Assembly: GCA_002715265.1 (NCBI GenBank)
Contig: PAYS01000031.1
Coordinates: 1 to 52,485, forward strand
Source: Candidatus Pelagibacterales bacterium
GTDB taxonomy: Bacteria; Pseudomonadota; Alphaproteobacteria; TMED109
Direction: 5' to 3'
Length of the DNA: 52,485 nucleotides
Positions 15,628-24,883 of the stretch are shown in pieces. A model generated the notes under the pieces. The model saw only the letters and a list, made by a program, of their open reading frames with translations. It ran no database searches and was not told the DNA's origin. How positions within the stretch are numbered: position 1 is the first letter of the stretch; every line of letters begins with the position of its first letter. Both the position numbers and the translations under genes were made by a program.

Positions 15628-16050
15628 ATGTCTTTTTTTGATCTTACATTATTATTCCAAAATTATAGAGATAATAGAAATTCTTACATATTAAATAATA
15701 AAATAAATAATATTATAAAAAACGAAAAATATCCTCCATATAATATTAAAATTGAAAAAAATAACCTCTATATTATTGAAGTATCAGTTGCAGGGTTTAC
15801 AGAAGATGAGTTATTAGTCACTATAAACGACAATCATTTGGTTATTAAATCCATAAAGAATAACTCTAATTATGAAAAAAACTATTTACACAAAGGTATA
15901 GCTTCTAGAAATTTTGAAAAAACTTTCAAGTTAAGTAAAAATATTAATATTGATAAATGTTATTTGAATAAGGGAATACTAAATATTCCTTTACAATTAA
16001 AAGATCAAATTATATCAAAACCAAAAACAATCAAAATTGAAAAATACTAA
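15628..16050 (+). CDS. IbpA-type small heat shock protein (Hsp20)
   Basis: This is a 140-aa alpha-crystallin-domain chaperone of the IbpA/HspH group. It shows the family opening YPPYNIKIEKNNLYIIEVSV, the AGF turn, and the C-terminal LHKGIASRNFEKTFKLS with a final IxI-like tail (KPKTIKIEKY). Such proteins hold unfolding proteins and inclusion material until ATP-dependent chaperones act. The ATG follows the panB TAA with no intervening base and I see no Shine-Dalgarno of its own, so translation likely depends on panB readthrough by reinitiation. The sequence is unusually rich in Asn, Lys and Ile even for this genome. The convergent glycosyltransferase stop is 9 bases away. Confidence 0.87.
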   Translation: MSFFDLTLLFQNYRDNRNSYILNNKINNIIKNEKYPPYNIKIEKNNLYIIEVSVAGFTEDELLVTINDNHLVIKSIKNNSNYEKNYLHKGIASRNFEKTFKLSKNINIDKCYLNKGILNIPLQLKDQIISKPKTIKIEKY

Positions 16051-16059
16051 TAATAGTTT

Positions 16060-17007
16060 TTATAAACTAAGTAATTTTAAAAATGCTTTTTCAACGACAC
16101 TAACATTTAGTGTGTGCATTAAGGAACCTGATGTTCTGTGATCAAAAGATGGTATGTCCATAAGTTCTGATGGGGTTTCTGGAGTTCGTACTGTCATGCA
16201 ATTTTTTCCAGAAGGAGCATACAACTTATCGTCGGTTGGACCAAATAGGCCAAGCGTGGGTGTTCCTGTAGCAGCAGCCAAATGCATTAATCCAGAATCA
16301 TTTCCTATAAAAATTTTAGACAAAGTAAATATGGCGGCAGTAGGCATAATTGGCTTACCTATTAAATTAATAATATTAATATTCTCACTTAAACTTTCAA
16401 CTTCTTTTCCAATATTTTCTTCTCCCGGACCTCCTACTAGGATAAAGGTGGTTCCAGTAAATAAACGATATGTAATTATTCTTTTTAATAACTCTGCAAA
16501 TTTTTCTGCCGGCCAAATTTTTGCATTCCAATTAGCTGTAGGCCCTATAACCACGTATGGACCTTTACTATCTTTTATATATGACTTTGCTTCTATTTTA
16601 TCTCTAGAGCTGATCCAAACTTTAGGTATAGGTTGATTTTTGTCTGGTGAAATTTTATGTAACCTAGCTATTCTATGTAAAGTTTTAGATTCTTTTGGTG
16701 ATAAAATTATCCTTTTTTTTGCTGATATAAACCAAATTATTGGAGTATTCCGCAAATCACAAACTATATCCCATTTAATTTTTTTTACTTCTTTCCAAAT
16801 TTCAAACCAATGCATGCTATATTTCTTTTTATTTAATTGAATTATATTTTTAACATTTGGAAAAGACTTAAATATTGGTACAGCAACTTTGCCGCAAACT
16901 ATTGTTGCATCTGCAGAATAATTATTACATAAACTGGCTAATAGTCCTGTGGACATAACAGCGTCACCTAGACGAGTATTTCCAATAAATAATAACTGCT
17001 TTTTCAT
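16060..17007 (-). CDS. Glycosyltransferase family 9 (heptosyltransferase-like)
   Basis: This is a 315-aa GT9 enzyme resembling ADP-heptose:LPS heptosyltransferases. The N-terminal signature is FIGNTRLGDAVMSTGLL; the donor-binding half has VVIGPTANWNAKIWPAEKF and IGNDSGLMHLAAATGTPTLGLFGPT. It would act on the cytoplasmic face of the inner membrane in core oligosaccharide assembly. The start is moved from 17061 to the ATG at 17007, because the tracked start lies inside the upstream glycosyltransferase and the GNTRLGD motif belongs at the N-terminus. This ATG overlaps that gene's stop as ATGA, so the two are coupled. Donor sugar is not proven. Confidence 0.9.
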   Translation of the reverse strand: MKKQLLFIGNTRLGDAVMSTGLLASLCNNYSADATIVCGKVAVPIFKSFPNVKNIIQLNKKKYSMHWFEIWKEVKKIKWDIVCDLRNTPIIWFISAKKRIILSPKESKTLHRIARLHKISPDKNQPIPKVWISSRDKIEAKSYIKDSKGPYVVIGPTANWNAKIWPAEKFAELLKRIITYRLFTGTTFILVGGPGEENIGKEVESLSENINIINLIGKPIMPTAAIFTLSKIFIGNDSGLMHLAAATGTPTLGLFGPTDDKLYAPSGKNCMTVRTPETPSELMDIPSFDHRTSGSLMHTLNVSVVEKAFLKLLSL

Positions 17008-18050
17008 GTTGACAAACCTATTTCGAATAATGTGATAAATTCTTTTGCTTTTGTATCCCAATTAATATTTAAATTAAGTTCTTTAGCTTGATTAGAAATT
17101 CTTTTAAAATATTCAATATCATTCATTAGCCTTATAGTATATTCTGAAAATTCGATATCATTTTGAGCCACAAATCCAGTCTTACCATTAATGATTTTTT
17201 CAGGAGCAGCTCCTAACGGTCTGGTTACAGCTGGTATTCCTAAAGCTTGGGATTCCATCAATGTAAGCGCTGATGTTTCAAAATTATGTGAAGGGTATAA
17301 ATGGACTCTCATACTTTTCATTTCTTCAATAAACTCACTATCTATTTTTGGTTTTTTTACATGAATATTATATTTTAAGTTATTTTTGACTTTAGCAAGA
17401 ATAGTTTTATATTTCTCACCAATTTTATTTCCTTGTAAACCTTTATACATAGTCATTGAGAAAATATATAGTTCCGCCCAAGGTAATTTAGTATGAATAT
17501 TATTAATCCATAAATTAATTAACCAATCTAAATCAATAAGTGGATTTGTATTAACAAAAGCTTTAGGGGCAACAGAAGGCATAAATTCATTCGTATTAGA
17601 ATACTTGTTACTTACTCCTAAGGTAATCATTTTTGCATCTAAAGATTTCAAACCATCGGGAATAGTGTCAATATGATTTTTTCCTTGATAAACGATAGTA
17701 GGATTATGATTTATGGTAGCTTGGAAATATTCAGGCTTAGATAATAACAAACCTGAATTAATCAACCACAATATCTTTTTATTACTACCTTCGCATAAAT
17801 CAAACAATTTAGGATCATTAACAGATACCCATATATCTGAGTGAGTTGCATTAAAATTACTAATAGGATTCCAGCTAACTTTATTAATTACTACACTTTT
17901 TTCACAATTATTGAAAATTCTAACTATATGTCCTATATTAGCTAGTGCTTCTGCTAATAAAATAAGTGATTTTTCCGAAGCACCTAGAGGCCTCTGTTTT
18001 AAAGCTGAGCCATCAAAAATTTGGCTTTTGTCAAGAAATGTTATTAGCAT
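17004..18050 (-). CDS. Glycosyltransferase family 4-like protein
   Basis: This is a 348-aa protein with a two-lobed GT-B glycosyltransferase layout. The N-terminal lobe has RPLGASEKSLILLAEALAN, the acceptor-side glycine loop. The C-terminal lobe has FETSALTLMESQALGIPAVTR with the donor-binding Glu region, then GKTGFVAQND. It is probably a surface polysaccharide or lipopolysaccharide core enzyme, since its gene overlaps the GT9 heptosyltransferase-like gene by four bases. The sugar and acceptor cannot be named. The start ATG at 18050 matches the usual short first strand (MLITFLDKS). The divergent ygfZ starts 64 bases away. Confidence 0.85.
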   Translation of the reverse strand: MLITFLDKSQIFDGSALKQRPLGASEKSLILLAEALANIGHIVRIFNNCEKSVVINKVSWNPISNFNATHSDIWVSVNDPKLFDLCEGSNKKILWLINSGLLLSKPEYFQATINHNPTIVYQGKNHIDTIPDGLKSLDAKMITLGVSNKYSNTNEFMPSVAPKAFVNTNPLIDLDWLINLWINNIHTKLPWAELYIFSMTMYKGLQGNKIGEKYKTILAKVKNNLKYNIHVKKPKIDSEFIEEMKSMRVHLYPSHNFETSALTLMESQALGIPAVTRPLGAAPEKIINGKTGFVAQNDIEFSEYTIRLMNDIEYFKRISNQAKELNLNINWDTKAKEFITLFEIGLST

Positions 18051-18113
18051 GATAAGGGTTTACGAAGGTATTTTAAGTAATGCAAGCATTATTCAAAAAT
18101 AAATAAGGTTAAT

Positions 18114-19001
18114 ATGCATAAAAATATATATAAAACCAAAATTATTGATAAAACTGTCTTATCAATAGAAGGAAAAGATAAAGTAGAGTTCTTACAAAAT
18201 TTAATAAGTAATAATATGGAATTAGTATCAAATACTAACTCAATTTATTCAACATTGCTCACCCCTCAAGGAAAATTTTTATTTGATTTTATAATTTTCA
18301 AAGGAAATGAAAAAGAATCACTGTATTTAGAGTGTGATAAAAATAGATCAGAAGAATTTATAAAATTATTAAATATGTATAAATTAAGAAAAGATGTAAA
18401 ATTTTCAGTTATAGAAAATATAACAATATATTTAATATATGGTGAATACCAATTCTTACTTTCGAGCTTCAATTTAAAGCACACAGAAGGTTCAACTTCT
18501 AATATGAATAATAATATATTCTTGATTGATCCCAGAAATAAAAAATTAGGCATCAGATTGTATTCTAGTAATGATAAATTACCCTCCGAGATATCTGATA
18601 TAGATAATAAATCTATTAAAAATTATGAAACGATAAGAATTAACCTTGTAATACCTGATAGCAATAAAGATCTAGAAGTAGGAAAAAGTTTTTTATTAGA
18701 AAACAATTTTGAAATCATGAATGCTATTGATTTTAATAAAGGTTGTTATATTGGCCAAGAAAATACGGCTAGACAAAAATATAGAGGTACTGCAAAAAAA
18801 CTATTAACTAAAATCGAAATTGAAGGAAAAACCTTATCTATGGGAAATGAAATAAAATTAGATAATAGAAAAGTTGGAGTTATTAGATCAATTAGAGAAA
18901 ATATAGGTTTAGCAACAATAAGAAGAGAAGTTTACGAGGAATATAAATCCAAAAATAAATATATTAAAATTGCAGAAAGTAAAATAAAATTTATAAAATA
19001 A
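18114..19001 (+). CDS. ygfZ: YgfZ/GcvT-domain folate-binding protein
   Basis: This is a 295-aa member of the YgfZ (COG0354) family, which supports maturation or repair of some iron-sulfur enzymes in a folate-dependent way. The diagnostic motif KGCYIGQENTAR is near residue 209, with the conserved Cys, and KVEFLQNLISNN near the N-terminus matches the family opening. It is cytoplasmic. The gene is alone on the plus strand; its stop codon is separated from the convergent ppdK stop by one base. The window encodes several [Fe-S] proteins (the hydroxylase small subunits and Bfd), but no direct link is shown. Confidence 0.9.
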   Translation: MHKNIYKTKIIDKTVLSIEGKDKVEFLQNLISNNMELVSNTNSIYSTLLTPQGKFLFDFIIFKGNEKESLYLECDKNRSEEFIKLLNMYKLRKDVKFSVIENITIYLIYGEYQFLLSSFNLKHTEGSTSNMNNNIFLIDPRNKKLGIRLYSSNDKLPSEISDIDNKSIKNYETIRINLVIPDSNKDLEVGKSFLLENNFEIMNAIDFNKGCYIGQENTARQKYRGTAKKLLTKIEIEGKTLSMGNEIKLDNRKVGVIRSIRENIGLATIRREVYEEYKSKNKYIKIAESKIKFIK

Positions 19002-19002
19002 T

Positions 19003-21666
19003 TTATTTGTTTCTAATTTTAGATTGTGCAGCAGCTAACCTTGCAATAGGAACTCTAAATGGAGAACAAGAAACATAATCTAAGCCTACTTTATGAAAAA
19101 ACTCAATTGATTTTGGATCTCCTCCATGTTCTCCACAAATTCCTAATTTAAGATTCTTATTTTGCTTTTTTCCTGAATCTACAGCAATAGAGACTAACTT
19201 TCCTACACCATTAACATCAATAGAAACAAACGGATCAGATTCTAATAAATTTTGATCTATATATTCTGGAAGAAATTTGCCACTATCATCTCTACTAATC
19301 CCCAAAGCAGTTTGAGTTAAGTCATTTGTACCAAAACTAAAAAAATCAGCATATTTTGATATATCTTCAGCATTTAATGCAGCTCTTGGCAACTCAACCA
19401 TAGTGCCTACAAGGTATTTTATTTTAACTCCTGTTTCTTTTTCGACTGCTAGAGCAACATCATCAATTTTTTCTTTTATAAAAATCAATTCACTATCACT
19501 AATAATTAACGGAACCATAATTTCTGGCATGATACTTAAATTAAGTTTTTTAGAAACTTCAGTAACTGACTCGAATATAGATCTAACTTGCATTTCATAT
19601 ATTTCAGGAAAAGTAATTCCTAATCTACATCCGCGATGTCCTAACATAGGGTTTTGTTCTTCAAGTTGTAAAACTCGAGACTTAATTAAAGATTTATCTT
19701 TACCTAATTTCTTTGATAAATCATCTAGTTCTACCTCTTCTCTTGGTAAAAATTCATGTAAAGGAGGATCTAACAACCTAATAGTTACAGGAAGATCTTT
19801 CATTAAAATAAAAATTTCTGTAAAATCATTTTTTTGCATAGGGGCAATTTTATTTAATGCAGCTCTTCTATCTTTCTCATTATCAGAAAAAATCATTTCT
19901 CTAACTGCTGAAATTCTTTCTGTATCAAAAAACATATGTTCTGTTCTACATAGTCCTATACCCTCTGCACCAAATTCTAATGCAACTTTTACATCCTTAG
20001 GCGTTTCTGCATTAGTTCTAATTTTAAGGTCTCTAATTTCATCAGCCCATTTCATTAACTGATTAAATTCTTCTGATAATTCAGGCAATATTGTCGACAC
20101 TTCTCCTAGTATAACTTCTCCTGAACTGCCATCTATTGTAATAATATCTCCTTCTTTAACTTTAATATTATTAGAAATAAACTCATTATTTTCTGAATTA
20201 ATTATTATATCTCCTGCCCCTGCAACACATGCTCTACCCATTCCTCTTGCTACAACTGCTGCATGACTAGTCATACCTCCCCTACTAGTTAAAATACCTT
20301 TTGCTGCATACATGCCGTGAATATCTTCTGGACTAGTCTCCATTCTAACTAAAATTACTGATTCTCCATTATTTGCTAGTTCTTCTGCAGTATCAGAATT
20401 AAATACTACTTTTCCAAAAGCTGCTCCTGGTGAAGCAGGTAAACCTGTAGTAACAATATTTTTTTCTGAATTTGGGTCTAATGTTGGATGAAGCAGTTGA
20501 TCTAGTCCTAATGGATCGATTCTTACTACTGCTTCTTCTTTAGAAATTAATTTCTCATTATACATATCAACTGCTATTTTTACCGCTGCAGCTGAAGTTC
20601 TCTTTCCTGATCTAGTTTGAAGTATCCATAAAACATCTTTTTGAACTGTAAACTCAATATCTTGCATATCTTTGTAATGCTTTTCTAACAAATCAAAAAT
20701 ATTTGTTAATTGTTTAAAAACTTCTGGAATAGCCTCTTCCATTGACATAGTATCTGAATTTTGAAGTTCTTTTTCCTTAATTGTTAAATTTTGTGGAGTC
20801 CTAATTCCTGCTACAACATCTTCTCCCTGAGCATTTACAAGATATTCGCCATAATAATTATTTTCTCCACTCGATGGATTTCTAGTAAAAGCTACTCCAG
20901 TACAGCAATCATCTCCCATATTACCAAACACCATTGCCTGAATATTAACTGCTGTACCCCAAGATGCAGGAATATCATTTAATTTTCTGTATGTAATAGC
21001 CCTTTGATTCATCCATGAACTAAATACGGCACTTATTGCACCCCATAACTGTTCAATAGGGTCTTGAGGAAAGTCATCACCAGTGACTTTCTTTACTAAA
21101 TCTTTAAATAATATTGTTATATTTTCCCATATTTCTGCAGAAACTTCAGTATCTAAAACAACACCATTAGATAATTTTTCTTGTTCAATAATTTCTTCAA
21201 AGTCTGCTGAATCAATACCTAATACAACATCCCCATACATTTGAATAAATCTTCTATAGCTGTCATAAGCAAAACGTTTATCACCACTTTCATTACTCAA
21301 ACCTATTACCGTTTTATCATTTAATCCAAGATTTAAGACAGTATCCATCATTCCAGGCATTGAGGCTCTAGCACCTGAACGCACAGAAAGTAATAAAGGT
21401 AAATTACTACTTCCAAATTTCATTTTTGTAATTTTTTCTATATTATCTAATGCAGTAATTAGCTGCTCTTCCAAATCCGTTGGATAATTTTTATTATTTC
21501 GATAATAATAATTACATACTTCAGTAGTAATTGTGAAACCAGGAGGAACAGGCAAACCTATATTACTCATCTCGGCTAAATTAGCTCCTTTGCCTCCTAA
21601 TAATTCTTTTTGTTTTGCATTTCCTTGAGCTTTTCCAGCCCCAAAAGTGTATACCCATTTATCCAT
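19003..21666 (-). CDS. ppdK: Pyruvate, phosphate dikinase
   Basis: This is an 887-aa enzyme that interconverts pyruvate, ATP and phosphate with phosphoenolpyruvate, AMP and pyrophosphate. The three domains appear in order. First is the N-terminal ATP-grasp part (KQKELLGGKGANLAEMSNIG, SVRSGARASMPGMMDTVLNL). Next is the phosphohistidine domain with the catalytic His in GGMTSHAAVVARGMGRACV near residue 455. Last is the C-terminal PEP/pyruvate barrel with GTNDLTQTALGISRDD and the proton-donor Cys in LGICGEHGGDP. It follows glyQ-glyS on the same strand, the common alphaproteobacterial order, after 36 bases. Full length with no frame disruption. Confidence 0.97.
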   Translation of the reverse strand: MDKWVYTFGAGKAQGNAKQKELLGGKGANLAEMSNIGLPVPPGFTITTEVCNYYYRNNKNYPTDLEEQLITALDNIEKITKMKFGSSNLPLLLSVRSGARASMPGMMDTVLNLGLNDKTVIGLSNESGDKRFAYDSYRRFIQMYGDVVLGIDSADFEEIIEQEKLSNGVVLDTEVSAEIWENITILFKDLVKKVTGDDFPQDPIEQLWGAISAVFSSWMNQRAITYRKLNDIPASWGTAVNIQAMVFGNMGDDCCTGVAFTRNPSSGENNYYGEYLVNAQGEDVVAGIRTPQNLTIKEKELQNSDTMSMEEAIPEVFKQLTNIFDLLEKHYKDMQDIEFTVQKDVLWILQTRSGKRTSAAAVKIAVDMYNEKLISKEEAVVRIDPLGLDQLLHPTLDPNSEKNIVTTGLPASPGAAFGKVVFNSDTAEELANNGESVILVRMETSPEDIHGMYAAKGILTSRGGMTSHAAVVARGMGRACVAGAGDIIINSENNEFISNNIKVKEGDIITIDGSSGEVILGEVSTILPELSEEFNQLMKWADEIRDLKIRTNAETPKDVKVALEFGAEGIGLCRTEHMFFDTERISAVREMIFSDNEKDRRAALNKIAPMQKNDFTEIFILMKDLPVTIRLLDPPLHEFLPREEVELDDLSKKLGKDKSLIKSRVLQLEEQNPMLGHRGCRLGITFPEIYEMQVRSIFESVTEVSKKLNLSIMPEIMVPLIISDSELIFIKEKIDDVALAVEKETGVKIKYLVGTMVELPRAALNAEDISKYADFFSFGTNDLTQTALGISRDDSGKFLPEYIDQNLLESDPFVSIDVNGVGKLVSIAVDSGKKQNKNLKLGICGEHGGDPKSIEFFHKVGLDYVSCSPFRVPIARLAAAQSKIRNK

Positions 21667-21702
21667 TTAGATGTACCTTTAAAATATAAAATATTAACTT
21701 AA

Positions 21703-23787
21703 TTATTTAGCGTCGTTTTCAATTTCAATCAATGAAAAATCAGCGAAATCGATAAATGTTTCTCTAATAGAAGATAAAATATTTAGTCGATTAATTCTCA
21801 ATTTATCATCCTCTGTGTTAACTTGTACTTTTTCAAAAAACTTTTCTAATTTATTTTTAATTTTTAGAAAGGATTCCATTGCTTTCTCATACTTCTCTTG
21901 CTCTAGAAAAACTAAAGTATCCACATTAATTTTTTCAAAATAACCCCATAATTCTCTCTCTTCTTTTGCTTTTAACAGTGTTTTATTAATATTTCCTTTA
22001 TAACTAACTTTATATTTTTTTTCTTCTATGGATAAAATTCTTCTAACTCTTTTTAATCCTTGAATAAATAACATGCCTTTTTGAGTACGTACAAATTTAT
22101 CCAAAGCGTTTATTCTCTGAACAATATCAAAAATATCATCTGTTTTAGTAATATTACAAACAGCTAAAATACATGATTGAGATAGCTTTCTATCACGCAT
22201 AAAACCTTTCAATCTTTCCATTAAAAATTCTAAAATAATTTCTATAGATTCATTTTTGGTATGAACAAACTTTATATTTTGTTTTAAATACTGACCATAA
22301 GAGAAACTAATAATATTTTTTAATGATATTCTAATATTATTTTCTAGGATTAATCTAATTAAACCAATACCACTTCTTCTAATTCCAAATGGATCTTTTG
22401 AACCACTCGGTCTCAAATCACTTGCAATAAAGCCTACCAAAGTATCTATTTTATCCGCAAATGATAAAATAACTGACTCAGGATTACTTGGACATATGTC
22501 ATTTGGACCTAGAGGTGAATAATGTTCTTTAATAGCATCACTAATTCTAGAATCATTACCCTCTAACTCAGAATATTTACTTCCTATAACACCTTGAAGG
22601 TCTGGCATTTCATATACAATCTCACTACATAAATCAGCCTTGCATAAATTAGCTGCCGTAAAAGAAATATTCTTATCTGCCCCAAAAATATTATAGTGAT
22701 CCGAAATAAAATATTTTATTCTGCAGATTTTTTTCTCCATAGAACCGAGCAATCTATGAAAAATAACATTTTTTAATCCTTTATTAAAATTAGTTAAACC
22801 TTTTTTAATATCATTTTGATAAAAAAACTTAGCATCTGCCAGTCTCGCCTTCAAAACTTTTGCATTTCCAATTGCTATATCATCACTATTAATAGGAATA
22901 TTTGAAACTCCTAAAAATTCATTACTAATTATTTTACTTTTTTTAAATAATGGAAAATATTTTTGCTGCTTCATCATTGTTAATTGCAGAATTTCTTGAG
23001 GAAGAGTCAAATACTCTTTATCAAAACTCGCGATAAATACATATGGACACTCTACTAAATTAGCAACCTCTTTTAATAAATTTTCAGAGGGTTTAAAAAT
23101 TAGTTTATTGTTTTTGGCTAAAATTAATCCTTGATCTTTAATAATTTTTATTCTCTCTTTTGCATCTAAAATTACACTATTATTCTTTAATTTAGAGAAA
23201 TACTCTTCTACTTTATTTATGGCTATTTTTTCTGGAGAAACAAATCTGTGACCATAAGTAAATTTATTGCTCTCGATATCTTCTATAGAAAACTTTAAAG
23301 GCTTTTTATCAAATAGACATAATATGGAATGAAGTGGTCTTATCCACTTAAGTTTTCCATCACCCCACCTCATAGACTTACTCCATGAAAAATTATTAAT
23401 AATTTTTTTGAGAACTCTCTCAATAATTATGGGACTTTGTTCACCCTTTTTAGCATAACTATAAAAGTAAAAACTTCCTTTAGCCGTATCTTTCAAAACT
23501 AATTGTGTATCTTTTACTCCTACACTCTTAGCAAAACCTGAAATAGCCATATTATTAGAATCTTTTCGAGGCCCTCTTTTTTCTATAACTAAATCATCTG
23601 TATAACTAGCAACATTCTCAATAATCAAAGACAACCTCATAGGACTCCAAAATATTTGGGATTTTCCGTACGTAAGTCCTTCTTCCTCCAAACCATTTAT
23701 AAATGAATTTTTTAATATTTGAGCTCCTGCTTCTTGAAGACTAGCAGGCATTTCCTCACTATACAACTCTATTAATAATTGAGGCAT
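21703..23787 (-). CDS. glyS: Glycine--tRNA ligase beta subunit
   Basis: This is the 694-aa beta subunit of the bacterial heterotetrameric glycyl-tRNA synthetase. It opens with the family N-terminus LLIELYSEEMPASLQEAG and contains LVECPYVFIASFDKEYLTLPQEIL, SFADKIDTLVGF and DPFGIRRSGIGLIRLI, all diagnostic. It binds tRNA(Gly), while catalysis is in the alpha subunit. The start ATG shares one base with the glyQ stop codon (TAATG), so the two subunits are translationally coupled. Length is standard. Confidence 0.97.
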   Translation of the reverse strand: MPQLLIELYSEEMPASLQEAGAQILKNSFINGLEEEGLTYGKSQIFWSPMRLSLIIENVASYTDDLVIEKRGPRKDSNNMAISGFAKSVGVKDTQLVLKDTAKGSFYFYSYAKKGEQSPIIIERVLKKIINNFSWSKSMRWGDGKLKWIRPLHSILCLFDKKPLKFSIEDIESNKFTYGHRFVSPEKIAINKVEEYFSKLKNNSVILDAKERIKIIKDQGLILAKNNKLIFKPSENLLKEVANLVECPYVFIASFDKEYLTLPQEILQLTMMKQQKYFPLFKKSKIISNEFLGVSNIPINSDDIAIGNAKVLKARLADAKFFYQNDIKKGLTNFNKGLKNVIFHRLLGSMEKKICRIKYFISDHYNIFGADKNISFTAANLCKADLCSEIVYEMPDLQGVIGSKYSELEGNDSRISDAIKEHYSPLGPNDICPSNPESVILSFADKIDTLVGFIASDLRPSGSKDPFGIRRSGIGLIRLILENNIRISLKNIISFSYGQYLKQNIKFVHTKNESIEIILEFLMERLKGFMRDRKLSQSCILAVCNITKTDDIFDIVQRINALDKFVRTQKGMLFIQGLKRVRRILSIEEKKYKVSYKGNINKTLLKAKEERELWGYFEKINVDTLVFLEQEKYEKAMESFLKIKNKLEKFFEKVQVNTEDDKLRINRLNILSSIRETFIDFADFSLIEIENDAK

Positions 23788-24656
23788 TACTCTTCATCCA
23801 ATTTTTTTACATATAAATCCGCACATGACTTAACCATTGCTCTAACTCTCGCAATATATGCAGCTCGCTCATTAACTCCTATAACACCGCTAGCATCAAT
23901 TAAATTAAAAATATGACTAGCTTTTATACAATGCTCATATGCTGGTAAAACCAATTCCTCATTTATAAGTCTTGAAGTAATCTTTTCTAATTCAGAAAAG
24001 TTCTTAATAAGAATTGTTGGATCTGATTTTTCAAAATTAAATTTTGATTGCTCAATTTCATTTTGTAGAAAAACATCACCATATTTTATTCCTTCTCCAT
24101 TCCAATCAATATCATAAACATTATCTATGTCTTGTATATACATAGCTAACCTCTCTAAACCATAAGTTAACTCTCCGGTAACAGGACGACAATCAATACC
24201 ACCTATCTGCTGAAAATAGGTAAATTGTGATACTTCCATACCATTACACCAAACTTCCCATCCTAATCCCCATGCACCTAGTGTTGGACTTTCCCAATCG
24301 TCTTCTACAAACCTAATATCATTTTTTTTTGAATCTATACCTAAAGTTTCTAAACTACTTAAATATAACTTTTGTATATTTTTTGGCGAAGGCTTTAAGA
24401 CAGTCTGGAACTGATAATAATGTTGTAATCTATTTGGGTTTTCACCATACCTCCCGTCCGTAGGTCTTCTACAAGGCTGGACATAAGCTGCTTTCCATGG
24501 ATTCTTTCCTAATGCTCTTAAAACAGTTGCGGAATGAAAAGTGCCTGCACCAACTTCCATGTCTAGAGGTTGCAATATAATACAACCGTTTTTAGACCAA
24601 AAATTTTGTAATTTAAATATAATAGATTGAAATGAATTATTTTTCATTATCTTCAT
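23787..24656 (-). CDS. glyQ: Glycine--tRNA ligase alpha subunit
   Basis: This is the 289-aa catalytic alpha subunit. Class II synthetase features are visible: [54 protein letters not shown] and [13 protein letters not shown]. It activates glycine and charges tRNA(Gly) with GlyS. Two in-frame ATGs, 24656 and 24647, are both possible; I keep the first because neither has a distinct ribosome binding site. Either start lies within the 3' end of the small membrane-protein gene upstream, so translation is probably coupled to it. Confidence 0.97.
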   Translation of the reverse strand: MKIMKNNSFQSIIFKLQNFWSKNGCIILQPLDMEVGAGTFHSATVLRALGKNPWKAAYVQPCRRPTDGRYGENPNRLQHYYQFQTVLKPSPKNIQKLYLSSLETLGIDSKKNDIRFVEDDWESPTLGAWGLGWEVWCNGMEVSQFTYFQQIGGIDCRPVTGELTYGLERLAMYIQDIDNVYDIDWNGEGIKYGDVFLQNEIEQSKFNFEKSDPTILIKNFSELEKITSRLINEELVLPAYEHCIKASHIFNLIDASGVIGVNERAAYIARVRAMVKSCADLYVKKLDEE

Positions 24657-24855
24657 CTATTTCTGTATACTCAGCATCTGTATATTTCTTTTTTGAATCT
24701 TTGACGTCTTCTGAAGTATCTGTTTCGGAGGATTTTTTATTTTTACTGCTTTCTACTTTTCCAGAAGCCCTTCTTTCTATCATTTTAAATCCGTACCAAA
24801 TTATGAAAATAATAAATATTAATAATAATATTTTTGGCAAACTAAAACCTAACAT
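24637..24855 (-). CDS. Small single-span membrane protein upstream of glyQ
   Basis: This is a 72-aa protein with one N-terminal transmembrane helix ([19 protein letters not shown]), a short basic stretch and a highly charged, low-complexity cytoplasmic or periplasmic tail of Lys, Ser, Glu and Asp. I do not recognise a named family, though small helix-plus-acidic-tail proteins occur at this place before glyQ in other alphaproteobacteria as far as I recall. The ATG at 24855 follows AGGAG. It overlaps glyQ by 20 bases and lies 28 bases after the S49 peptidase gene, so it is part of the same transcript. Function unknown. Confidence 0.66.
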   Translation of the reverse strand: MLGFSLPKILLLIFIIFIIWYGFKMIERRASGKVESSKNKKSSETDTSEDVKDSKKKYTDAEYTEIDEDNEK

Positions 24856-24883
24856 TTTATCTCCTGTTTACTGAAACCTATAA

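Noticed and set aside
19403-20062. 219-aa plus-strand ORF inside ppdK
   Set aside because: It is antisense to the conserved PEP-binding barrel of ppdK, is Ser/Leu/Ile-rich low-complexity, and has no motif.
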